Positions 57,123 to 64,000 of a stretch of 64,000 nucleotides of DNA are shown piece by piece (positions within the stretch are counted from its first letter, which is position 1; every line of letters begins with the position of its first letter). The notes beneath the pieces are model-generated. The model did not search any database and was not told the DNA's origin. It worked only from the letters and a program-made list of their open reading frames with translations. The translations under genes were made by a program, and so were the position numbers. Location of the stretch: the NCBI RefSeq assembly GCF_028290025.1, contig NZ_JAQGKQ010000064.1, positions 1 through 64,000 on the forward strand, given 5' to 3'. Source of the stretch: Cypionkella sp. (GTDB lineage Bacteria; Pseudomonadota; Alphaproteobacteria; Rhodobacterales; Rhodobacteraceae).

Positions 57123-58202
57123 CTACGCCCCTTTGCCAGCGCGCCGCCGCTCTTTACGATCCTCGCGGTTGGCGCGGCGATCTTCGCGGTCGGCCTTCCG
57201 ACCCGCCACCGGTTCCGACGCGGTTTCCGATGTCGGCGCTGCCACATCCCCCAAATGCGCGCGGATGATCACGGCCATTACCTTTGCCACCCCGGCATCA
57301 GTTACCGAGCGCAGGTTTTCTTCAAAGAACGACGCACCAGCCTTAGTCGAGGTAACAAGTTCATAAGACGGGAAATAATCGACCTCGGGAAAATCGGCGT
57401 AAAGCTCGCCAGTGCAGGCCCGCAAAACCGATTTGGAATAGGTAGTGGCGGTCAGTACATGCGCGTCCGAAGCAGTCGCCGTCAATGGCACCGGAGACAC
57501 CGTCAACAGCACCCGCAGCTTAGGGTTCAACGCCTTCAACCGCGCCAAAGCCGCCACCAGATCGGCGCGCACTTCGGCCAAGCGGAAGTTCACAAAGCCA
57601 TGGATTTTCTCATCAAACACCCCAGCAATCGTGCCCGGAGCCGTGGGATAAACCTGCCCCGACGGCTTGTGATACCACGCCTCGGTCAGCCCCAGCGTGA
57701 AGATAAACACATCGGCGTTGCTGAACACTTCGCGCACTCTTGCCAGATGCTCGACCCGCGCCGCCTGCACGGCCTCCATGCTATCAAAGCCCTGCGGTTC
57801 GATGTTGGGGCGCAGAGCGTCGTAAAACCGCCCGCCTTTCTCCCAGACCGCATCAAAGCTGGGCGCGCCGTCCCAAGCCTCATCCAGCAACTGTCGCAAT
57901 TGGCGCGTGGTGTAGATATTGCCGTAGCGCGCCGAATACATGCCGTAGCCGTATGTGGTCAGCTGATCCGCCGGGATGGCGGCAGGTGCTGGTTCGGCGT
58001 CCTGCACGTTAAAGCCGTTCTCGCGCATGGCACGGCCAACATGCTGCGCAAAACACGAGCCTGCGGTGACGATCTTGTCATCCTTCGATAGCGCCCATTT
58101 CGCGCGGAAAATATCTGCCGGCGGATAATCCGCCTCTGCCAGCCCGGTGCGCCAGTAGGCCCGCGCGCCCAAGCCCTGATATGGTGAAACCCGTTCCATC
58201 AT
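57123..58202 (-). CDS. GSCFA domain protein, probable esterase/acyltransferase
   Basis: 359 residues. The name-giving motif GSCFA is present (48-52), with Ser49 as the probable nucleophile of an SGNH/GDSL-like fold; other conserved blocks are YGNIYTTRQLRQL, FIFTLGLTEAWYH and LLTVSPVPLTATASDAHVLTATTYSKSVLR. Probably acts on an acyl group of a glycan. The start (58202, or the second ATG at 58199) follows AAGGGG. The tail is strongly charged (RKADREDRRANREDRKERRR). 12 bp after the SGNH-like gene. Confidence 0.85.
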   Translation of the reverse strand: MMERVSPYQGLGARAYWRTGLAEADYPPADIFRAKWALSKDDKIVTAGSCFAQHVGRAMRENGFNVQDAEPAPAAIPADQLTTYGYGMYSARYGNIYTTRQLRQLLDEAWDGAPSFDAVWEKGGRFYDALRPNIEPQGFDSMEAVQAARVEHLARVREVFSNADVFIFTLGLTEAWYHKPSGQVYPTAPGTIAGVFDEKIHGFVNFRLAEVRADLVAALARLKALNPKLRVLLTVSPVPLTATASDAHVLTATTYSKSVLRACTGELYADFPEVDYFPSYELVTSTKAGASFFEENLRSVTDAGVAKVMAVIIRAHLGDVAAPTSETASEPVAGRKADREDRRANREDRKERRRAGKGA

Positions 58203-58213
58203 AAACCCCTTAA

Positions 58214-58999
58214 CTACAGCTGAACTTGTAAAGCCTGGCGCACCAGCGGCCAGATCGCTTGCCCAAAAGCCGCGTTCATATGGGCGGCATCGGTGCCGCC
58301 TCCCTCGCCGCTGATAAGCCGAGACGCGTCTTTGTTATAGGCTGCCGCAGTCATAATACCGTCCTGCACCGTTTCGGGCGGTTGCGGCACCAGCGTGGCA
58401 TAAGGCGCAAGCGCCGCCGTTACCGATTGCAAAAAGGCAGCACCGATCTGCACCGCATCACCCGCGACGATCGCCTCATCCCAACCATAATCCGCGGTGC
58501 CCGCTTGGCCTTGCCTGATCCACGACGCCCAATGCGGCTCGGCCATTGCAACAATCGGCGTGCTTACAACCGAGCGGATCATCGTCGCCAGTTCCACCAA
58601 CCGGGTCGAGCCATAACGCTCGGTCAGAAATTCTTGCACAAACTGCGGATGCACCAAGGTCTTTTCGGCATCTGCGCTAAGCCCAACCCAAGCGTGGGTT
58701 TTGTAAAACCGCAGGATGCGTTTAACGCTGACATTCAAGCCGACAAGGAAAAAACCGTCATAATCCGCAAGCCTGATCTTATCCTGTCCGGCCGACATGC
58801 GTTGGAAATGCTCGGCAATATCCTTGCGCTTGGGGATAATAAAGCCATCCTCTAGCTTTACGTGGCGCATACCGTCACTGGGGGCTCCGAAGAACGTCGG
58901 CTTTACATCGGCCCATGCCGCAGGGTCTGCGGCCACCGAGGCATCCCAACCGAGCTTGAGCGCTGCGATATGCGAATTGCCGATCACACAGACCCGCAT
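58214..58999 (-). CDS. SGNH-hydrolase-like protein
   Basis: 261 residues from the ATG at 58999, which shares its A with the stop of the gene upstream (TGATG). The N-terminus MRVCVIGNSHIAALKLGW carries a likely nucleophile serine in GNSH, and a D..H pair in DAAHMN near the C-terminus could complete a catalytic dyad. No signal peptide, so it should act in the cytoplasm. The family is only loosely recognised; the substrate is unknown. Confidence 0.65.
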   Translation of the reverse strand: MRVCVIGNSHIAALKLGWDASVAADPAAWADVKPTFFGAPSDGMRHVKLEDGFIIPKRKDIAEHFQRMSAGQDKIRLADYDGFFLVGLNVSVKRILRFYKTHAWVGLSADAEKTLVHPQFVQEFLTERYGSTRLVELATMIRSVVSTPIVAMAEPHWASWIRQGQAGTADYGWDEAIVAGDAVQIGAAFLQSVTAALAPYATLVPQPPETVQDGIMTAAAYNKDASRLISGEGGGTDAAHMNAAFGQAIWPLVRQALQVQL

Positions 59000-60099
59000 C
59001 ACGAGAACGCCTCTAGCAGTTCGTCTTCGCACATCACGCGTGAGCCGCCGCCAGACTTCTTAGCGCCAGTATTCTCGCCAACAGCTTTTTCGCCGCCAGC
59101 TTTCTCGCCGCCAGCTTTTCCTGCCTTACCGTTTGCTCGCTCTGCCCGGCGCTGCGCACGATCACGCTTTTCGCGCGGTGCATCGGAAGGCGCGGGAATG
59201 CCCATCTCGGCATCTTCCATAGCGGCAACTTCTGGTTTGGCCACAGCCACCGCATCCAACAGATCACCGCCCGCCATCAATTTTTGTACCAGCGCCACGA
59301 CGCGGGCATCCGGCTCTGGCAGCGACAGTCGCGTCAAAAGCATATCCAGCACCGGATCATAAACGACAGCCGAAAAGCGCGCCGCACAATGTGCCGCCAC
59401 CGCCCGCAACAGGCCCTGCCCTGCCATCGCCGCCAAATCCTGCGCTGGATCAGCCACCACCAAACGGATCGTCAACGCCGGGTTCACCGTGATCAATGCC
59501 GCATACAAAGTCGCGAAATCATCAACCATTGTATCTGCCGCGTAAACAGTCGGCTCAAGCTTGCAACCACGTGCGAGCTTGGTCCCTGCCGCCTGCGCCG
59601 GGTAAACCCAGCCGTCCGCTGCATCCACCAACCCCATCACCTTAGACAGTGGCAGCACCAGAGTTGTCACGCCTTGCAACAACTTTAGCACCGCCGCCAA
59701 ATGCGTGTCGCGGTAAACTACAAGCTCGGCCTTGCTCGCAAAACCCGAAGGGTCGATGCCCGGTCGCGTCGCATCCATGAAACTGCCATCCGGCGCCGCG
59801 CAGATCCAATGCTTGGGCTGACGCACACCGGTCGCGGCCTGCACAAGCTGCAGGATCTGCCGCAAATCGCCCAACGCACCACAGCGGGCCGAGGCGAAGC
59901 CAAACTGAAATCGTGCCGCCAATGTCTCAGAGATTTGCTTCGGCGCTGGCTCCACATCGGCGATTTTCAATCCTACGGAGCGCAGACAGGCCGCAACCGA
60001 CCAAACTGCATCGCCGCCCAGAACCCCTACAGCGGGCAGGCCCGCGTCTTTGCGCACACGGCGCGAGACAACCCCCGGTTCGTTCTGGTGCTCAATCAT
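58999..60099 (-). CDS. Degenerate GSCFA paralogue, probable pseudoenzyme
   Basis: 366 residues. It lines up with the GSCFA protein two genes on: LGGDAVWSVAACLRSVGLKI matches AGSCFAQHVGRAMRENGFNV without gaps, and DVEPAP follows in both. The nucleophile motif GSCFA has become GGDAV (28-32), with Gly29 in place of serine, and the TLGLTEAW block is PLSKVMGL. Other structure (DATRPGIDPSGF, WVYP) is retained, so the fold is probably kept without the activity. The tail is charged (REKRDRAQRRAERANGKAGK) with GGEKA repeats, then ends in a short acidic segment. First gene of the operon. Confidence 0.75.
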   Translation of the reverse strand: MIEHQNEPGVVSRRVRKDAGLPAVGVLGGDAVWSVAACLRSVGLKIADVEPAPKQISETLAARFQFGFASARCGALGDLRQILQLVQAATGVRQPKHWICAAPDGSFMDATRPGIDPSGFASKAELVVYRDTHLAAVLKLLQGVTTLVLPLSKVMGLVDAADGWVYPAQAAGTKLARGCKLEPTVYAADTMVDDFATLYAALITVNPALTIRLVVADPAQDLAAMAGQGLLRAVAAHCAARFSAVVYDPVLDMLLTRLSLPEPDARVVALVQKLMAGGDLLDAVAVAKPEVAAMEDAEMGIPAPSDAPREKRDRAQRRAERANGKAGKAGGEKAGGEKAVGENTGAKKSGGGSRVMCEDELLEAFS

Positions 60100-60490
60100 A
60101 CTATTTCCACTACTGCTTAACTTTTCCGATAGCCTACTGGGACGGCGCGAAATCGGAAAGCGGTTTTATTCTGCGCTGCGGCTGAGCAGGTGCAAATTCG
60201 GCGATTTTCGAGCCGATCCGACAAGGCAATCCGCCAGTCCGCCTCACACTGGCCTTTCGACAACGCTGCGCGGTTAAATCCCTCAGATTGCAACGACACC
60301 GCGACAGCGTACCTCAAACACTTTGAGGCATGTCGCCAACGGCTGTTGCATAAAAGGAAACAGAATGCGAAACCTTTGAAAGTCGAAAGGCCGGAACTGG
60401 CGTGAATACGGCGCAAGCTACCGTCGTTATCGCGAAACTTTGCGCCTCAAGTGCGGCAATAACTTAGTAACAAAGAGTGACCTTGATACC
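60100..60490. promoter_or_regulatory. Divergent promoter region of the glycan cassette
   Basis: 391 bp between the degenerate GSCFA gene (minus) and the methyltransferase gene (plus), with no supportable gene. It must drive both arms of the cassette. CCTCAAACACTTTGAGG at 60312-60328 is a small perfect palindrome that could be an operator. No promoter can be assigned with confidence. Confidence 0.5.
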
Positions 60491-61297
60491 ATGGCAAAAA
60501 CCGATAAACCTCAAAAAAATACACCGATGATTGCAGCCCCAGAAGCAACGCCGTTTCGCCGCAATCTCGGCCTGCGCTACACCGAATTTGTCGATGGCTT
60601 GCATCAGGCGATGGCGTTTGACTGGTATCTTGAGGTCGGTTGCCGTGCGGGTCGGTCCTTTGCACCCGTGACTGGCAAGACCATCGCCGTCGATCCGTTT
60701 TTCAAAGTCGAAATCAACGCCATCGGCGTCAAACCCAAACTGCTGGTGTTCCAACAAACCAGCGATGATTTCTTTGCCGATGGCTATCTGAAAAAGCTGG
60801 GTATCCAGCTTTCGTACTCATTCCTCGACGGTATGCACCTGTTTGAATATCTGCTGCGCGATTTCATCAACACCGAGGCGAACAGCGATCCGAAAGGCGT
60901 CATCGCCATGCACGATTGCCTGCCGTTCGGGGCTCGGCAGCTGACGCGCGATCTCAAAAACCTGCCACGCGGGCCTTGGACAGGCGACGTCTGGAAATTG
61001 CTGCCGATCCTGCAACGCTACCGTCCCGAACTGAAGCTGACGGTATTGACCTGTCGCCCGACCGGCCTTGTGTTCGTGACCAACCTTGATCCGAGCAACA
61101 CCGTTCTCAAAGACAACTACGACAAAATTCTGGCCGAATGGCTCAACCAAGACATGCTGGAATATGGCTTGGATAAGTTCTACTCCATCTACGAGCCTTT
61201 AGACCCAGAAGAATTTGCAGCCGCCGGTTATCCGATTTTTGCCGATGTCCGGCTCGATCCAGGTTTGGCGCACAAGCCAACCAAAGTGACCAAGTAG
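60491..61297 (+). CDS. SAM-dependent methyltransferase-like protein
   Basis: 268 residues from the ATG at 60491 (the frame is open 17 codons further). DWYLEVGCRAGRSFAPV fits motif I of class I methyltransferases and AVDPFF the following acidic loop; SFLDGMHLFEYLLRDF and GVIAMHDCLP match the Methyltransf_24 type often found with glycan genes. Divergent from the GSCFA operon and 13 bp upstream of the second GT61 gene. Substrate unknown. Confidence 0.75.
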   Translation: MAKTDKPQKNTPMIAAPEATPFRRNLGLRYTEFVDGLHQAMAFDWYLEVGCRAGRSFAPVTGKTIAVDPFFKVEINAIGVKPKLLVFQQTSDDFFADGYLKKLGIQLSYSFLDGMHLFEYLLRDFINTEANSDPKGVIAMHDCLPFGARQLTRDLKNLPRGPWTGDVWKLLPILQRYRPELKLTVLTCRPTGLVFVTNLDPSNTVLKDNYDKILAEWLNQDMLEYGLDKFYSIYEPLDPEEFAAAGYPIFADVRLDPGLAHKPTKVTK

Positions 61298-61310
61298 CAA
61301 GGGCAGGACG

Positions 61311-62576
61311 ATGGTTAACCTGAACGACGCAAGCCTTGCGCCCAACCCTACAGGCGGCTGGTCGAGCAGCCTGACTTCGGTCGCCTCTGCGGTGATTGCC
61401 ACCACGGTGTCGCAAGAGATGATCCAACCGATGGGCGTGTTTGACGCCGACGGTCATTATCTGCATCAAGCCGTGCTGTGGCGGGACCGCCCGTTGATGA
61501 CCGAACCAGAAGCCGTGCCCGATACGGTGGAGACATTGCCGGGGCGCTGGATCTGGGGTGGGATTTTGCTGAACCACTTCGGGCATTTCCTGACCGAAAC
61601 CACTGGCAGACTATGGGCGGTGGACGCGGTCAAGGGTGATGTTGACGGCATCATCTTCGTGTCGAAACGCGATTCAGATGAAGACGGCAACGTTGTGGCT
61701 TTGCAAAAGTACCACGAAATGTTCTTTGATATGCTTGGGCTGACCTTGCCGATCAAGATCGTCACCAAACCGACGCGCGTGGAACTGTTAGAGGTACCCG
61801 GCCAAGGCTTTGGTATCGGTAAGATGGCCAGCGGCACTGCTGAATTTCGCAGCTTCGTGCGCAATCGCTTTGCCAAGGATTTGGCGCCGGTGGGTGGCGA
61901 CAAGCTCTATATCTCGCGCTCGGGTCTCAGCGCTATTCGCGGCGGCATTCTTGAAGAACCCCGGTTGGAAAACCTGCTCGCGGCGGATGGCTACGAGATT
62001 TATCATCCGCAAAAGCACAGCCTGACCGACCAAATTGCCCGCTACAAGGCGGCGAAGCAGATCGTGGCGCTGGATGGGTCGGCACTGCATTTGCTGGCGA
62101 TGGCCGGCCATTCCGGTCAGCAGGTTGCGATGATCAAACGCCGTGACAGCGATGCGAGCGTCAGCATTTTCAACCATCTCGCCGCGTTTTTGCAGCGTGC
62201 GCCCTTGGTGGTCAATGTGATCTTGCAAGACTGGATCAGGTCGGACCGCACGCGGGCGGATCGGTTTTCGGTGGGAGAGCTGGACTTCGCCAAATTGGGC
62301 GGCGAACTTGCGGCGGCGGGCTTTATCGCTTCGGCGGAGGCTTGGAAATGTCTGACCGATGTTGAGGCCAAGGCGGCCATCGCTGAGGTTGAAAAGCAGC
62401 TGAAGGGCAAACTGACCTTCACTCCGGCGCCCCGGAAGAATGGCAAGGCGGTGCGGGCTGTGGCAGCTGAAAAGCCAGCCGAGCCGAAGGTCAACGCGCG
62501 TCGTGAGCAGCGCATGGCCAACAAAGCTGCCGAGCCTACCGAGCGGCGCAAGCGGCGGTTGGCTCAGAACAGTTAG
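61311..62576 (+). CDS. GT61-type (DUF563) glycosyltransferase, paralogue 2
   Basis: 421 residues. Clear paralogue of the gene at 53544-54734: GRWIWGGILLNHFGHFLTET, LEVPGQGFGIGKMASGTAEF, LYISRSGLS, EIYHPQKHSLTDQIARYKAA and IVALDGSALHLLAMAG. The C-terminal 45 residues are a lysine/arginine-rich extension (NARREQRMANKAAEPTERRK) absent from typical GT61 enzymes. Likely co-transcribed with the methyltransferase. Confidence 0.86.
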   Translation: MVNLNDASLAPNPTGGWSSSLTSVASAVIATTVSQEMIQPMGVFDADGHYLHQAVLWRDRPLMTEPEAVPDTVETLPGRWIWGGILLNHFGHFLTETTGRLWAVDAVKGDVDGIIFVSKRDSDEDGNVVALQKYHEMFFDMLGLTLPIKIVTKPTRVELLEVPGQGFGIGKMASGTAEFRSFVRNRFAKDLAPVGGDKLYISRSGLSAIRGGILEEPRLENLLAADGYEIYHPQKHSLTDQIARYKAAKQIVALDGSALHLLAMAGHSGQQVAMIKRRDSDASVSIFNHLAAFLQRAPLVVNVILQDWIRSDRTRADRFSVGELDFAKLGGELAAAGFIASAEAWKCLTDVEAKAAIAEVEKQLKGKLTFTPAPRKNGKAVRAVAAEKPAEPKVNARREQRMANKAAEPTERRKRRLAQNS

Positions 62577-62831
62577 GCCGAAGAACAGCCCGACCAGCTG
62601 GCCACGCGTGAACAAAGGCTCAGTTCGTGGATTATCAAAGAGTTAGCGGTAGGGTTAAGGCTTTGTTAAGCTTTGCCCCCACCTCTCGCCTGCATCCGAA
62701 CGAGCAACGTGTCCACTGCGCAACACTCCGCCTGCGCTCAGCTTGATCGCTCCGACGAGGCTCGCGGTACGCGCGCAGTGCCGCTATGCTGGGCCTCAGC
62801 AGTCAAAAACAAAAACAACAAGGCACATAGC

Positions 62832-63530
62832 ATGAAAATCCAAACCACGCACGTAGTTGCGGCGATCAGCCTTGTTTTGGGCTGTTCGGCGGCGCAAGCC
62901 GAAGTAACCGGCCGGCAACTTAAGTTGTCACAATCGGCGTTTACCGATGATTTCTCGATCGCCAAAACCAATATCAGCGGCTCGGTCGAGTTGGCTTTTG
63001 GCCCACAATTCGGCATACAGATGGATCTTGGCGTCAACCTGCTGAACTTCGCCGATGAGACCGCCACCAATTTTGTTACCCACGGAACCTATAAACTCGG
63101 CGACAACACGGCGCTTGGCGCATTTTATGGCTTGGACGCGGTAAACGGCGGGCGCACCGATATCTACGGCGTCGAGGCGGCGCAGAACTTTGGCACGGGC
63201 GGCGTGCAGGGCTATGTCGCGCATGCCGAGGATGGCGGTGGCAGCGGCACAGTGCTCGGCGTCAGCGGCGGCATGGTGATGGGCAACGGCGTGGGCATCG
63301 GCGGTTCGCTCGATCACGGCTCGTTTGACGGCACCTCACTGACCCGCTACGGGTTGCGCGGATCTTTTGGTCTGGGCGAAAGCTCCAAAATGTTCGCAGA
63401 GCTCGGTGCGCTCAACACCGATGATGGCTCGGAAACCTATGCCAAAATCGGCGCAACCTATAACTTTGGCAGCAATTCCGGCCTGATGTTCGGCGACCGC
63501 AGCGTCTTCAACCTGCTGCCGGGTTCTTAA
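62832..63530 (+). CDS. Outer membrane beta-barrel (porin-like) protein
   Basis: 232 residues from the ATG at 62832 (AAGG upstream; the frame is open further without a signal). Signal peptide MKIQTTHVVAAISLVLGCSAAQA. The mature part shows alternating residues of short beta strands (GIQMDLGVNLLNFAD, TYKLGDNTALGAFYG, YGLRGSFGLGESSKMFAEL) and ends in a hydrophobic strand region. No Pfam family was recognised with certainty. 255 bp of DNA without a gene precede it. Confidence 0.72.
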   Translation: MKIQTTHVVAAISLVLGCSAAQAEVTGRQLKLSQSAFTDDFSIAKTNISGSVELAFGPQFGIQMDLGVNLLNFADETATNFVTHGTYKLGDNTALGAFYGLDAVNGGRTDIYGVEAAQNFGTGGVQGYVAHAEDGGGSGTVLGVSGGMVMGNGVGIGGSLDHGSFDGTSLTRYGLRGSFGLGESSKMFAELGALNTDDGSETYAKIGATYNFGSNSGLMFGDRSVFNLLPGS

Positions 63531-63647
63531 GGCGCACAGCCTGCGGTGCATCTATTATTGCCAAGCTTAAAGCCCTTCGAGCGGCCAAGTCCCGAAGGGG
63601 CGAGGCCGCTGGAGCGGGACGCAAATTCAGTGCAAGTTGAGTAAAAT

Positions 63648-63680
63648 CAAATGCCCGGAGCACGCCGCCCCGGGCATTTT
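63648..63680. terminator. Bidirectional terminator between the porin-like gene and mraY
   Basis: Stem AAATGCCCGG (63649-63658) / CCGGGCATTT (63670-63679) with an 11-base loop, followed by TT on the plus strand; on the minus strand AAATGCCCGG runs into TTTGATTTTA. It lies between convergent genes. Confidence 0.8.
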
Positions 63681-63689
63681 GTTAATGCC

Positions 63690-64000
63690 CTACCGCACCT
63701 TCAATGTTGCCAATCCGACCATCGCCAAGATCAAACTGATGATCCAAAAGCGGATCACAATCTGCGGTTCGGCCCAACCTTTTTTCTCAAAATGGTGGTG
63801 GATCGGAGCCATTAGGAAGACGCGTTTGCCTGTCTTTTTGAAGTAGAGCACTTGGATAATGACGCTCAAAGCCTCGACCACGAACAGGCCACCGACGATA
63901 GCGAGGACGATTTCGTGTTTGGTGCAGACGGCGATTGCTCCTAAAGCGCCACCCAAGGCCAGCGATCCGGTGTCGCCCATGAACACCGCAGCTGGCGGGG
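63690..64000 (-). CDS. mraY: Phospho-N-acetylmuramoyl-pentapeptide transferase, C-terminal part
   Basis: The last 100 or so residues of MraY, which forms lipid I in peptidoglycan synthesis; the rest lies beyond the window. Seen are the [19 protein letters not shown] motif with the catalytic aspartate, and the HHHFEKKGW signature, with two or three membrane segments. No murD gene follows; convergent with the porin-like gene. Confidence 0.95.
   Translation of the reverse strand, partial: PPAAVFMGDTGSLALGGALGAIAVCTKHEIVLAIVGGLFVVEALSVIIQVLYFKKTGKRVFLMAPIHHHFEKKGWAEPQIVIRFWIISLILAMVGLATLKVR

Noticed and set aside
1-64000. CRISPR array
   Set aside because: No regularly spaced short direct repeats were seen; the repeats found are palindromes at gene ends or the two tRNA copies.

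Overview
The window looks like chromosomal DNA of an alphaproteobacterium of the Rhodobacteraceae (Roseobacter group). The evidence is a dnaG-rpoD pair of alphaproteobacterial type, a soxBDAG sarcosine oxidase operon, a hom-glpX-recJ run, a Tad-type TadE/TadG locus, an H-NOX/diguanylate cyclase pair, and dispersed palindromes with CCTCCGGCGGG arms that I recall as common in this family. Gene density is high. I see no prophage, CRISPR array or intact insertion sequence. Several gene starts were moved to codons with a better ribosome binding site or a stop/start overlap.

Layout: 1-3.7 kb holds rpoD (cut by the window edge) and dnaG. 3.9-10 kb is soxBDAG with an M20 amidohydrolase in one minus-strand operon, followed by glutamate dehydrogenase. 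12-17 kb carries two paralogous TadG/von Willebrand proteins and two TadE-like proteins. 17-22.7 kb has pirin, a small lipoprotein, hom, glpX and recJ. 22.7-24.8 kb has two identical tRNA-Glu genes around a lytic transglycosylase. 24.9-28.6 kb has a LysR regulator and a DoxX/VOC/glutathionyl-hydroquinone reductase/esterase operon, probably for quinone detoxification. 28.7-33.3 kb has an Lrp regulator and a sulfate ABC transporter. 33.3-39.3 kb has an H-NOX-like protein, two diguanylate cyclases, an MttB-family methyltransferase, a HAD phosphatase and a DUF3572 protein. 39.4-41.7 kb is an ECF sigma / membrane protein / CpxP-like / EF-hand cassette. 41.9-43.8 kb has DUF983, a secreted DUF3859-like protein and a NUDIX hydrolase.

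From 44 to 64 kb, murD and the end of mraY lie on the same strand but are about 18 kb apart. Between them are a two-gene ABC exporter, the dTDP-rhamnose genes rfbCBDA (each overlapping the next by 4 bp), a DUF1800/DUF1501 pair, and a divergent seven-gene cassette: two GT61-type glycosyltransferases, a double-domain GT2 protein, a GSCFA protein and its apparently inactive paralogue, an SGNH-like protein and a methyltransferase. This cassette is the best candidate for an undescribed system. Its gene content suggests assembly and acyl or methyl decoration of a surface glycan. Four of its proteins end in similar arginine/lysine/glutamate-rich tails, and two are paralogous pairs.

The other most notable signal is the H-NOX-like protein, which lacks both the proximal haem histidine and the YxSxR motif while keeping its operon partner, a diguanylate cyclase. 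All functional statements rest on reading motifs and on recalled families; no searches were run.
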